From assembly GCF_035474595.1 (NCBI RefSeq), contig NZ_DATIND010000025.1, positions 36,653-100,652 on the forward strand: DNA of 64,000 nt. The letters are read 5' to 3'. How positions within the stretch are numbered: the stretch's first letter is position 1; each line of letters begins with the position of its first letter. Positions 17,792 through 26,127 of the stretch are shown one piece after another. The stretch comes from Longimicrobium sp. (lineage in GTDB: Bacteria > Gemmatimonadota > Gemmatimonadetes > Longimicrobiales > Longimicrobiaceae). The position numbers were made by a program, and so were the translations under genes. Under the pieces are notes generated by a model, which made no database searches, had not been told where the DNA came from, and was given only the letters and a program-made list of their open reading frames with translations.

Positions 17792-18175
17792 GGGAGGCGA
17801 GTGAGGATCGCGGCGCTCCTTGAGGGCGTCGAGGAAAGTCCGAGCTCCGCAGGGCAGGGTGCCGGCTAACGGCCGGGCGTCGCAAGGCGACGGAAAGTGC
17901 CACAGAGAACAGACCGCCGATGGCTCCCGCCGGGAGCACAGGCAAGGGTGAAACGGTGCGGTAAGAGCGCACCGCCCCGCCGGCAACGTCGGGGGCAGGG
18001 CAAACCCCACCCGGAGCAAGGCCGAACAGGAACGAGGCGCTGCCCGCGCCGCGAAGGATTCCGGTCCTTCACAGTTCCGGGTAGGCCGCACGAGGCCGGT
18101 GGCAACATCGGTCCCAGAGAAATGATCCTCGGCCCGTTCGCGGGCTGACAGAACTCGGCTTATTCCGCCTCCCGC
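17792..18175 (+). ncRNA. rnpB: RNase P RNA (bacterial class A)
   Basis: Catalytic RNA of ribonuclease P. Class A signatures are GAGGAAAGTCCGAGCTCC with GCAGGGCAGGGTGCC, AGAGAACAGACCGCC, GGTGAAACGGTGCGGTAAGAG, AAACCCCACCCGGAGCAAGG and CAGAACTCGGCTTA near the end. Terminal stem P1 is formed by GGGAGGCG and CCGCCTCCC, which sets the approximate ends. It sits between tRNA-Leu and tRNA-Arg. Confidence 0.95.
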
Positions 18176-18184
18176 CCGAATTGC

Positions 18185-18258
<74 letters not shown>

Positions 18259-18266
18259 CTGAAGGA

Positions 18267-18307
18267 AACCCCGCGCCGCTGCAATTGCAGCGGCGCGGGG
18301 TTTTTGT
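18267..18307 (+). terminator. Intrinsic terminator after tRNA-Arg
   Basis: Perfect hairpin CCCCGCGCCGCTGCAA/TTGCAGCGGCGCGGGG followed by TTTTTG. The same terminator with two changed bases follows the second tRNA copy at 20121-20163. Confidence 0.93.
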
Positions 18308-18353
18308 TTTCTCCCTCCGCCCTCTCCGCGTTCCAGGATGATGTAAATGATTC

Positions 18354-18382
18354 TTGCCACAAAGGGGAATTATGTATAGGAT
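18354..18382 (+). promoter_or_regulatory. Putative sigma-70-type promoter of hipBA
   Basis: TTGCCA (18354-18359) and TAGGAT (18377-18382) are separated by 17 nt in the only AT-rich stretch of the region, 24 nt before the hipB start. Read by eye; autoregulation by HipB would be expected from the family but no operator was recognised. Confidence 0.35.
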
Positions 18383-18405
18383 TTTTTACACACAGAAGGA
18401 GGCGC

Positions 18406-18756
18406 ATGAAATCTCCAAACCGAACTCCCCTGCGTTCCGGCGCGGCTCCCAAGGCGGTCGAGCAGGCGGTGGCACGCCTCGGCGCGCACATCGCGACCGC
18501 GCGGCTGCGTCGCGGGATGACGCAGGCCGAGGTGGCGCAGAAGGCCGGCATCACGCGTCCCACGCTCGTCGCGGTGGAGCAAGGCAGAACGGGGACGGGG
18601 ATCGGCGCGTACGTGGCCGTGCTGTGGGCGCTCGGTCTCGACCACGATGTCGAGGACGTCGCCGCGCCGGAGCGGGACGCGGAGGGGATCGCGCTCGAGT
18701 CCGCGCGGCTGCCGGAGCGCGCGCGCCGGCCCGCCCGGCTGGACGACGACTTCTGA
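18406..18756 (+). CDS. hipB: HipB-like antitoxin, XRE helix-turn-helix
   Basis: A 116-aa DNA-binding antitoxin. The XRE HTH spans about residues 22-80 (LGAHIATARLRRGMTQAEVAQKAGITRPTLVAVEQGR), followed by an acidic, Arg-rich tail. ATG 18406 was chosen because AGAAGGAGG lies 5 nt upstream; an earlier in-frame ATG at 18304 has no RBS. Its stop overlaps the hipA start by one base (TGATG), the classic hipBA order. It would neutralise HipA and repress the operon. The pair is inserted between two copies of tRNA-Arg(CCG). Confidence 0.87.
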   Translation: MKSPNRTPLRSGAAPKAVEQAVARLGAHIATARLRRGMTQAEVAQKAGITRPTLVAVEQGRTGTGIGAYVAVLWALGLDHDVEDVAAPERDAEGIALESARLPERARRPARLDDDF

Positions 18757-20033
18757 TGCGGCAGCGCGCGGAGTGCTTCGTCTATCTCCAGATGCCGGGG
18801 ACGCTGGAGGTGGTCACGTGCGGCCGGTTCGAGCGCGAGGTTACGCGGACCGGGCGTGCGGTCGGGCGGTTCGTGTACGGGCGGAGCTATCGCGCGCGGA
18901 CCGACGCGGTGCCGCTGGACCCCTACCATCTACCCATCTCGTCCACGGTAAGGGAGACGGCGAAGCTCGATGGAGTTTTCGGCGCGTTGAGGGATGCGGC
19001 TCCCGACGCATGGGGGCGGCGGGTGATCGAGAGGATTCTGGGGCGCCCTGATCTCGATGAGGTCGACTTCCTCCTCGAATCGCCGCAGGACCGCGCGGGC
19101 GCGCTGTCGTTCGGGCGTGGAACTGTGCCTCCCGCGCCCGTCCGCGAGTTCAACCGCGTCGTCCAGCTGGCCGAGCTCCGCCGCGCGGTGGGGCTCCTGG
19201 AAGACGACCACCCGGGAGAGCCGGTTGCGCGGCAGATCCTCGATCTATTGGAACCCGGTACCTCGCTGGGCGGCGCGCGCCCGAAGAACGTGGTGGAGGA
19301 CGAGGCAGGTCTCTGGATCGCGAAGTTTCCCCAGCGGGGCGACCGGTGGAACAACGCGCCCGTCGAGGCGGCGATGCTCGCGCTGGCAGCGAGGTGCGGG
19401 ATTCGGGTCCCCGAAACGCGGGTGGAGCGGGTCGGGGACGAGGCGGTGCTCCTGGTGAAGCGGTTCGATCGCGAACGCGTCACCGGCGAGGGTGGAGAGG
19501 CCGCATACCTCAGGCACCGGATGGTGAGTGCCCTGACGGTGCTCGACGTGGAGGAAAGTCCCACCGACCGCGCGGGCTGGTCGTACGTGCTGCTTGCGGA
19601 CGAGCTTCAGCGCTGGTCGGGCCGGCCACGTGAGGACAGGGCCGAGCTCTTCCGGCGCGTGGTGTTAAACGCGCTGATCTCGAACGTCGACGACCATCCC
19701 CGCAACCACGCCCTCATCGCGCCCGGCCGCGCCTGGCGTCTTGCTCCGGCGTACGACCTCACCCCGAATCCGCGGCAGGGGATCGAGGGCCGGCGGCTCG
19801 CGATGGAATGCGGGCGCTTCGGCCGTATCGCGCGGCGCGACAACCTGCTCTCCGCGGCCAACCACTTCGGGTTCCGCAGCGAGGAGGCGAACGCTGTGAT
19901 CGACGAGATGAAGGTCATCGTCGAGCGCCACTGGCGCAGCGACGTCCTTCAGCACGGGGGCAGCGAACGCGACTGCCGGGTGGTCGAGCCTGCGTTCGTG
20001 TACCCCGGATTCGAGTACGCAACCAGTTCCTGA
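18756..20033 (+). CDS. hipA: HipA-family serine/threonine kinase toxin
   Basis: A 425-aa HipA-like kinase. HipA of E. coli phosphorylates glutamyl-tRNA synthetase and induces persistence; this protein's target is unknown. Visible features are an N-terminal subdomain (GRFVYGRSYRARTDAVPLDP), the Gly-rich/activation region SLGGARPKN with IAKFP, the catalytic loop NVDDHPRNH (Asp312/Asp313, Asn317), and the metal-binding Asp334 in LAPAYDLTP. Length matches the about 430-440 aa norm. It is coupled to hipB by a 1-nt overlap. The stop lies 6 nt before the second tRNA-Arg copy. Confidence 0.9.
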   Translation: MRQRAECFVYLQMPGTLEVVTCGRFEREVTRTGRAVGRFVYGRSYRARTDAVPLDPYHLPISSTVRETAKLDGVFGALRDAAPDAWGRRVIERILGRPDLDEVDFLLESPQDRAGALSFGRGTVPPAPVREFNRVVQLAELRRAVGLLEDDHPGEPVARQILDLLEPGTSLGGARPKNVVEDEAGLWIAKFPQRGDRWNNAPVEAAMLALAARCGIRVPETRVERVGDEAVLLVKRFDRERVTGEGGEAAYLRHRMVSALTVLDVEESPTDRAGWSYVLLADELQRWSGRPREDRAELFRRVVLNALISNVDDHPRNHALIAPGRAWRLAPAYDLTPNPRQGIEGRRLAMECGRFGRIARRDNLLSAANHFGFRSEEANAVIDEMKVIVERHWRSDVLQHGGSERDCRVVEPAFVYPGFEYATSS

Positions 20034-20038
20034 TGTGA

Positions 20039-20112
<74 letters not shown>

Positions 20113-20120
20113 CTGAAGGA

Positions 20121-20163
20121 AACCCCGCGCCGCTGCATCCGCAGTGGCGCGGGGTTTTTGTTT
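20121..20163 (+). terminator. Duplicated tRNA-Arg terminator
   Basis: CCCCGCGCCGCTGCATCCGC pairs imperfectly with GCAGTGGCGCGGGG, followed by TTTTTG. It is the second copy of the terminator at 18267. Confidence 0.88.
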
Positions 20164-20292
20164 CTCCCTCCACAGCCTTCTTCGGCTCTCGCCGACTTCC
20201 CCGCGACGCTGCTCCGTGCTCTTCCGCCTGTCGGGAGATCGGGGCCCGGCGCAGCGTACGATGGTTTCACCCGCGTGCGTGCGGCACCCCCA

Positions 20293-22131
20293 TCAGTTCA
20301 GCGGCACCAGGCCGTTGGTGATGACCAGCTGCTGGTAGCCGCAGGCGGCGTCGGCCTGCTGCACCTGGGGATTGTCCGTGTTCAGCGTCAGGTTCCCGTA
20401 CGCGTCGGTGTACCCGGCCACCACCTGCCACCCGTCGCCATAGTCTGCGATCGTGCAGGTGACGACGTTGCCGGTGCCGCTGCCGTAGCTCCACAGCTGG
20501 CCGTAGCCGCCCCCGTTCTGCGTCCACCCGCTGCCGATCTCCTGCGTGGGCATCAGCCAGCTGTTGTACACGGTGGCCTTGGCGAACGCGCCCGAGTATC
20601 CCGACGTGTTCCCGAACCCGTCGCCGTTGAACAGCGCGTAGCACAGGTCCGCGGGCGGATACTCGGGAAGCGGGCCACCGCCGGACGCCTGCAGCCAGAA
20701 CTCCGTCGAGGTGACGTACGACCCGCGCAGGTGCCCGGGCTCCTGCGCGAAGTCGGTGAACCAGACCGACAGCTCGTCCTCGGCCGAGGCGATGTACTCG
20801 GCGCAGGGGCCGTTGGGCGCGGTGACGGAGCTGATGGTGCCGTACCACCACTGCTTGGTGGCCGGGGCGTTCTGGTAGGTGCGGCGCTCCACCGTGTACA
20901 GCTGCCCGGTGATGCTCACCTGCAGGTTCAGGTTGAGCGTGCTGGTGATCTGGTCGCCCATCGTGGTCCAGTACGCGTCGCCGTTCACCACGTCGTCGGG
21001 CGAACTGGCCAGCACGCCCAGCTGCATGCTCTGGTGGGTGACCGGGTTCGCGTACGGCGCCGCCCACACCTGCTGCAGGGTGCCGTTGCCCTTCGCGTTC
21101 AGCAGCGTGTCGTGCGCGGTGGCCACGTAGTTCACCGTGGCGTCCGACGCGGCCTTGAGCATCGCCTGGTAGGTCTCCAGCGTGATGGGGCCGCTGCCGC
21201 CGGCGCCGTTGGCCGCATCCTGCGCCGCGGTCATCCCCGCGCTGATCAGCGCGCCCACGGCGCCGCCCACGTCGGGAATCAGGTTGGCCGCCGCCTGCAG
21301 CGCGCCGAACAGGCAGTCGGTCAGGATCTGCAGCCCGGGGTCGGTGATCGGGGCCTCGTTGAAGGTGTCGTAGATCCCCGCGAACATCGCCAGCGCGTCG
21401 GCGGTGGAGATCTGCAGCGTAGAGACCGTCTTGTTCAGCACCTTCAGCACCCGGTCGACGTTGGCGTCGGTGGGGTCCGGGAGCGCGCCGTAGTCGTACT
21501 GCTGCAGCCCCATGATCCCCCGGCTCGTGGTCCACTCCCAGGTGGGCCAGCCGGCGAAGAAGCCCTGCGCCTGCGCGGTGCGCATCACGGCGTTGGCCCA
21601 CACCGCGGGGTCGGCCAGGTTGCCCAGCCGCCGCGCCTGCTGCAGCGACTGGAAGAGCGTGGCGTTGGGCGCGTCGTAGAACGTGACCCCCGGGTACCCG
21701 GCGCCGAACGCCAGCGCGGTGACGGCGGTCCCGTCGCTCTGGTAGGTGGGGATGGCCATCTGGTAGCCGTTCGCCTGCGACCAGCGCATCACCGCCTGCC
21801 CCCACCCCGCCGGGTCGTTCGTCTGGAACGGCTCCATCTGCGAGACCGGGATCTGGATCAGCGACAGGGCGGCGTGCGGGGCGATCAGGATCACGCCCCA
21901 CGTCCCGTCTCCCACCTCCCACGTGGGGATGGCGCCGGCCTGGCCCTGCGCCTGCGCCCAGAGCATCACGGTGGTCACCGCGTACGCCCCCATCGGCGTA
22001 GAGGGGTCGGGCGCGAACGGTGCCAGGTCGGAGGTCGCCACGTCTTGCCAGCTCAGCATCTGCACGGGCGCGGGGGGCGCAGCGTCGCCCACCAGCGAGG
22101 GGACGGGAACGGCGTGGGACTGGGTGGTCAT
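20293..22131 (-). CDS. Large protein of unknown function with N-terminal WG/PTW repeats
   Basis: A 612-aa protein. The first third contains three related segments (about residues 49-89, 108-152 and 176-212), each with a W-x-x-AVM-x-x-x-Q-A-x-G helix followed by PTW/PTY and a strand. The middle (about 220-330) is helical and partly hydrophobic (AANLIPDVGGAVGALISAGM). The C-terminal third is rich in W, Y, G and N, like a beta-rich binding domain, and ends GYQQLVITNGLVPLN. There is no signal peptide. ATG 22131 was chosen because GGAG lies nine bases upstream; 22158 is an alternative. The same C-terminal end recurs as a fragment at 22669. The gene lies between the second and third tRNA-Arg-like repeats, suggesting horizontally acquired cargo. 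Confidence 0.8.
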   Translation of the reverse strand: MTTQSHAVPVPSLVGDAAPPAPVQMLSWQDVATSDLAPFAPDPSTPMGAYAVTTVMLWAQAQGQAGAIPTWEVGDGTWGVILIAPHAALSLIQIPVSQMEPFQTNDPAGWGQAVMRWSQANGYQMAIPTYQSDGTAVTALAFGAGYPGVTFYDAPNATLFQSLQQARRLGNLADPAVWANAVMRTAQAQGFFAGWPTWEWTTSRGIMGLQQYDYGALPDPTDANVDRVLKVLNKTVSTLQISTADALAMFAGIYDTFNEAPITDPGLQILTDCLFGALQAAANLIPDVGGAVGALISAGMTAAQDAANGAGGSGPITLETYQAMLKAASDATVNYVATAHDTLLNAKGNGTLQQVWAAPYANPVTHQSMQLGVLASSPDDVVNGDAYWTTMGDQITSTLNLNLQVSITGQLYTVERRTYQNAPATKQWWYGTISSVTAPNGPCAEYIASAEDELSVWFTDFAQEPGHLRGSYVTSTEFWLQASGGGPLPEYPPADLCYALFNGDGFGNTSGYSGAFAKATVYNSWLMPTQEIGSGWTQNGGGYGQLWSYGSGTGNVVTCTIADYGDGWQVVAGYTDAYGNLTLNTDNPQVQQADAACGYQQLVITNGLVPLN

Positions 22132-22413
22132 CTCTGCTCCAGTTCGGGGGGGAGGCACCGTCCGTGACCATCACGCACGGTCGCGGAGCGTCTTCGCTCC
22201 GGGCCCGGCAAGGGCAACGCACATTCCCGACGGGTGTGCCAGATGCAATTCGTTGGCGGATAAAAATTTGAGGAACAACGTGAGATTTTCGGCGGCGCGA
22301 TGTCTGAAACGCTTCGTTACATCCCCTGTAACGGCCGAAGAGGGGGAGATGAAGAAGAGGTGGCGATGCAGAGGCGTGGACTGATCGAGACGCCGATCCC
22401 GATCGGCGAAACT

Positions 22414-22444
22414 GGTCACGAGTTCGAATCGCGCCGGGCGCACC
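22414..22444 (+). pseudogene. Decayed third tRNA-Arg 3' fragment
   Basis: GGTCACGAGTTCGAATC...CGGGCGCACC resembles the T-arm and 3' acceptor of the tRNA-Arg copies at 18185 and 20039 (GGTCACAGGTTCGAATCC...CGGGCGCACT), but the T-stem no longer pairs. A terminator-like hairpin follows at the same spacing. The 22132-22413 region upstream is the AT-richer leader of the minus-strand gene. Confidence 0.65.
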
Positions 22445-22454
22445 GAACGGAAAA

Positions 22455-22493
22455 CCCCGCGATCGCCGCACTTGCAGCGGTCGCGGGGTTTCG
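22455..22493 (+). terminator. Third copy of the tRNA-Arg-type terminator (diverged)
   Basis: CCCCGCGATCGCCGC...GCGGTCGCGGGGTTT, with the same position relative to the tRNA fragment and the same closing CCCCGCG/CGCGGGG as the other two copies. Confidence 0.7.
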
Positions 22494-22668
22494 CGTTGGG
22501 CCCGTTCACCCGACCCGGACCCGAATCAGCCTGAAGCGCTGGTGAAACCCCTCACGCAGGCGAGCAGACGATTCTCCTGGCGGACCTGGCCGCGGGATCA
22601 CGAAACGGCGGAGACGGGCGATCCTGCGCGCCTTGCCGTCGCGCGCCGCCCGCCGGTTCGTCCTCCGC

Positions 22669-22761
22669 TCAGCTCAGCGGGCTCGGGTTGTTGACGATCA
22701 GGGGCTGCTGATAGCCGTACTCCTGCGCGGCCCACTGCACGTTGGGGTCGGAGGTGTCGAG
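22669..22761 (-). pseudogene. 3' remnant of a paralogue of the 612-aa protein
   Basis: The minus strand reads TSDPNVQWAAQEYGYQQPL then IVNNPSPLS and a stop. This lines up with the end of the gene at 20293 (TDNPQVQQADAACGYQQL, VITNGLVPLN). No upstream part of the paralogue is present, because the frame runs into the glycosyltransferase gene that ends at 22794. The match suggests a second, deleted copy at this site. Confidence 0.6.
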
Positions 22762-22793
22762 GTGAGCGTGCCCTGGCCCGCGGGTTCCGTTCG

Positions 22794-23990
22794 TTACGCT
22801 CCCTGCTCGGCCGAGCTTCCCGGGAGCACCGCGCGGCGGGTGGGCTCCCAGACGTGGTCGTCGGCGCCGCGGGCCAGGCGCGCCAGGGCGCCGATCACCG
22901 CGAGGTTGCCCCACACCGGGAAGGCGGCCATCGCCAGGATGCGCGGCATCGGGCGGTCCTGCGGCCACGCCCAGCCGAGGGCCGCGAGCGCGTTCACGGC
23001 GGCGGCGGCGGCCAGCGCGGCGGCGGCCCACAGGTGCCCGGGGGCCAGCCAGGCGAGCGCGACGACGGCGAGAAGGGCGGCCGGCGGCACCGCCCAGCGG
23101 CAGAGCTTGTGGCTCCACAGCTTCAGCGCGAAGCCGCCGTGGCGGAACGGGTCCAGCAGCCGGCGCTTGTGCCAGAGCGTGTCGATCCCCCGGCTGATCG
23201 TGCGCGTCTTGCGGTGGAACTCGCGGTGCAGCGAGGCCGTGCGCGGGACGGCGCAGAGTGCGTCGGCGGCCGAGACGGAGCGGTAGCCGTGCTCGCGCGC
23301 GATCAGCGGCGCGGCCAGGTCGCGGCTCAGGTTCTCGGGGAAGGGGACGCGGTGCAGCTCGTTGAGGATGGCGTACAGGCATCCCGACGCGCCCACGATC
23401 CCCCCCAGCCGCGTTTCCAGGTCCCGCAGCGCCATCTCGTACCCCACGTACCCCGTCTCCGCCACGTTCGCGCACCCGTCCGCCGCGGCCACGCTCACGT
23501 CGCGCCCCGACACCACGCCCACCGACGCATCCCCAAACCGCCGGGCGAGCGCCTTCAGCGCGCCCGGGTGCACGCGGATGGACGCGTCGGTGTTCACCAC
23601 GATGCTGCCGGTGAGGTGCGGGATGGCGGCGTTCTCGGCCGCCGTCTTCCCGCCGCGCCGCTCGCGCCGGAGCAGCGACACGCCGCGGCCGGCGTACGAC
23701 CGCGCGATGTCGTCGGTCGCGTCGGTAGAGGCGTCGGAGATCACCAGCAGCTGCAGGCGGCCGCGCGGATAGTCGGCGGCCAGCAGCGCGTCGAGCGCGC
23801 CGGGGAGCTGCGCTTCCTCGTTGTACGCGGGAAGGGAGACGCTGAGCAGCGGCCACTCCGCCGGGTCCGCCGGCGCCGCGGGGGCGGGGCGGAACGGGGC
23901 GAGCAGGCGCAGTGCCAGCGGATACCCGGCGTATGCGTAGAGCGCCAGCGCCACGGGGAGCGCGGCCAGGATGCAGGCGAGCGTGTTCAT
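22794..23990 (-). CDS. Glycosyltransferase family 2, membrane-anchored
   Basis: A 398-aa glycosyltransferase for glycan chain assembly. An N-terminal helix (LACILAALPVALALYAYAGYPLAL) is followed by a GT-A domain: SVSLPAYNEEAQLPGAL (near 50), DASTDAT, the DxD-type NTDAS, and GASGCLYAI. A QxxRW-like region (RTISRGIDTLWHKR) and two or three C-terminal helices complete it. This arrangement resembles processive or chain-extending GT2 enzymes. It is the last gene of the minus-strand glycan locus. Its ATG overlaps the preceding stop by 4 nt (ATGA). Confidence 0.9.
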   Translation of the reverse strand: MNTLACILAALPVALALYAYAGYPLALRLLAPFRPAPAAPADPAEWPLLSVSLPAYNEEAQLPGALDALLAADYPRGRLQLLVISDASTDATDDIARSYAGRGVSLLRRERRGGKTAAENAAIPHLTGSIVVNTDASIRVHPGALKALARRFGDASVGVVSGRDVSVAAADGCANVAETGYVGYEMALRDLETRLGGIVGASGCLYAILNELHRVPFPENLSRDLAAPLIAREHGYRSVSAADALCAVPRTASLHREFHRKTRTISRGIDTLWHKRRLLDPFRHGGFALKLWSHKLCRWAVPPAALLAVVALAWLAPGHLWAAAALAAAAAVNALAALGWAWPQDRPMPRILAMAAFPVWGNLAVIGALARLARGADDHVWEPTRRAVLPGSSAEQGA

Positions 23991-25189
23991 CGGTTGCGCG
24001 TGAGCGCGCCGCGTGCGATGCGGCGGCAGAGGGTCTCGTAGGCGTCGATCCAGGGGCCGGGCGCGAACGACGCTTCGATCCGGTCGAGGGCGCGTCCGGC
24101 GCGGGCGGCGGCGCCCTCGGGATCGCCGTAGACGGCGTGGATGGCGGCGGCCAGCGCGTCCGGGCGCTCGTGGGGAACGAGGAGCGCGTCGCTGGGGGTG
24201 ACGACGTCGGGGACGCCGCCGACCGAGGTGGCGACGATGGGCGCACCGGCGGCCGCGGCCTCGAAGAGTGTCACCGGCGTCCCCTCCGTGCGCGAGCTCA
24301 GCACCCACGCGTCGAACGCCGCCATCCACCGCCCCGCGCCGTCGGTCGCGCCGCGCCAGTCGATCCGCTCCCCCACGCCGAGCCGCGCGGCCTGCGCGGT
24401 GGCGGCTTCGCGGCCGGGCCCATCCCCCAGCACCACCAGGCGGAAGGGGAGGTCGGCGAGGAGGGGGAGCGCGTCCACCAGCACGTCCAATCCCTTCTCC
24501 TTCGACACCCGGCCGACCCAGCCGATGGCGAAGACGTCGTCCGCGATCCCCAGCACGCGGCGGGCTTCGCCGCGCGGGGCGGGGGGCGCGCCGGGCGTCC
24601 AGGCGTTGGGGATGACGTGCAGGCGGTCGCGGCGGATGCCGGCATCCAGCAGCTCGATCCCCATGCGGCGCGAGACGGCGGCGACGGCGGCCGAGCGGCG
24701 CAGCACCCGGCGCTGGAGGCGTTCGTAGAAGCGGTTCTTCCATCCCCCGCCCGTGAAGCCGTGGACGGTGGAGAGGGTGGCGATGCCGAGCCCGCGCGCC
24801 ACGCCGCCGTGCAGGACGTCCGCGCGGTAGCCGTGGGTGTGCACCACGTCCGGCGCGACGCGCGCGAGGAGCATCCGCATCTGAGCGCGCTCGCGGCGGT
24901 ATGCGCGCGGCGGCGGGACGAGCGCATGCACGCTCACCCCCGCGGCGGCGAGCGCGGCCAGGAGCGGGTGGCCGTCCGCGGCGCCGGGGTCGAGCACGGC
25001 GGCCACGTGCACGCGGTGCCCGCGCGCGGCCTCTCCGCCGGCCAGCATCTCCAGCACGCGCTCCAGCCCCCCGAACCGCGCGGGCGCGGCGATGTGGACG
25101 ATCGTGAGCGGCGCATCATCCCCCATCTCCCGATCGAGATAGGCGGGCGATTCCGGCGCGGCGGCCAGCGGCTGGGCGAGCATCGTCAT
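23987..25189 (-). CDS. Glycosyltransferase family 4 (GT-B)
   Basis: A 400-aa nucleotide-sugar glycosyltransferase. The N-terminal domain starts at IVHIAAPARFGGLERVLEML with VVHTHGYRADVL. The C-terminal donor domain shows VGRVSKEKGLDVLVDALPL, LGDGPGR and the EX7E motif in SSRTEGTPVTLFEAAAAG, then GGVPDVV. ATG 25189 overlaps the upstream stop (ATGA); a second ATG two codons on is possible. It sits between a polysaccharide deacetylase and a GT2 in one coupled run. Confidence 0.92.
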   Translation of the reverse strand: MTMLAQPLAAAPESPAYLDREMGDDAPLTIVHIAAPARFGGLERVLEMLAGGEAARGHRVHVAAVLDPGAADGHPLLAALAAAGVSVHALVPPPRAYRRERAQMRMLLARVAPDVVHTHGYRADVLHGGVARGLGIATLSTVHGFTGGGWKNRFYERLQRRVLRRSAAVAAVSRRMGIELLDAGIRRDRLHVIPNAWTPGAPPAPRGEARRVLGIADDVFAIGWVGRVSKEKGLDVLVDALPLLADLPFRLVVLGDGPGREAATAQAARLGVGERIDWRGATDGAGRWMAAFDAWVLSSRTEGTPVTLFEAAAAGAPIVATSVGGVPDVVTPSDALLVPHERPDALAAAIHAVYGDPEGAAARAGRALDRIEASFAPGPWIDAYETLCRRIARGALTRNR

Positions 25190-26127
25190 CCCCTCCGCAC
25201 GCCGGAGACGAGGAGGCGGAACCCCTCGTCCGACACGCCGGCGGGGACGGTGAGGCGCGGCAGCGCGAAGGGATGCGCGGCGGCGCCGGCCAGGACGAAG
25301 CTGCCGCCCTCCACCCGGAACGCGCCCTGGTAGCCGGCCCGCTCCGCCGCGCGCTCCACCTCGGGCGAGGCGTGGCCGTACGGGTAGGCCAGCCAGGGGA
25401 GCGCCCCGCCGAAGCGGTCGCGCAGCCAGGCCAGCGGCCGCGACAGCTCGTCGCCCAGCGCGGTGGCGGTGAGCGCGGGAAGGCTGGCGTGGCTCCAGCC
25501 GTGCGGCGCCAGGGTGATCCCCGGGCGCGCGGCGGTGGCCGCCAGCTCTTCGGCCGTGGCGATGCGCTGGTGCGTGGGAAGCGCGCGGCGGCGGAGCCCG
25601 GCGGTCTCGGCCCAGGCGCGCACCGCGGCGGCGCGGCCGCCCAGCACGTCCAGCGCGTGCGCGCGGACGGCGGGGTCCAGCCCGTTGGGACCGGCCAGCT
25701 CGTCCCACCAGGGCGCGGAGCCCAGCAGGCCGGGGGCGACGAAGATCGTCGCCGGGAGGCCGCCGCGGCGGGCGAGCTCGTCGATCCCCGCGGTTAGCGC
25801 GCCGCGGCAGGCGTCGTCGAAGGTGATGACGGCGCGCGGACGATCGCCATCTCCCGGCGCGAACGCCTGGTCGAGCGGGACGATGCGGTGCGTGCGGCGG
25901 AGGGCGTCGAGCTGGCGCCCGAAGTCGGCCTGCGGCAGGTGCAGGCTGGTGTCGCCGCGCGCGGACTCGCCCGCGGGGACGATGTTGTGGTAGGCCAGCA
26001 CCAGCACGCCCGCGGGGCGCATGGCCAGGGCGATGCGGTCGGCGCCGGCGGCGGTGAGCGTGCGCTCGGCGGCGCGCTTCACCGCGCCGCGCAATGCGGA
26101 GGCGGAGCGGGCGGCGGCCTCAGGCAT
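25186..26127 (-). CDS. Polysaccharide deacetylase (NodB domain)
   Basis: A 313-aa carbohydrate esterase family 4-type protein, which removes N- or O-acetyl groups from glycans. It opens with a short basic helix. VLAYHNI (near 60) and VITFDDACRG (motif 1, catalytic/metal Asp) follow. ATIFVAPGLLG, TLAPHGWSHASL (metal His-x3-His) and AYPYGHASPEVERAAERAGY complete the domain. There is no clear signal peptide. It starts at ATG 26127 and overlaps its downstream neighbour by 4 nt. Confidence 0.9.
   Translation of the reverse strand: MPEAAARSASALRGAVKRAAERTLTAAGADRIALAMRPAGVLVLAYHNIVPAGESARGDTSLHLPQADFGRQLDALRRTHRIVPLDQAFAPGDGDRPRAVITFDDACRGALTAGIDELARRGGLPATIFVAPGLLGSAPWWDELAGPNGLDPAVRAHALDVLGGRAAAVRAWAETAGLRRRALPTHQRIATAEELAATAARPGITLAPHGWSHASLPALTATALGDELSRPLAWLRDRFGGALPWLAYPYGHASPEVERAAERAGYQGAFRVEGGSFVLAGAAAHPFALPRLTVPAGVSDEGFRLLVSGVRRG

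Noticed and set aside
22669..24246. 525-aa minus-strand frame overlapping the GT2 gene
   Set aside because: Most of it is an out-of-frame shadow of the glycosyltransferase. Only the last about 30 residues are meaningful, as a paralogue remnant.
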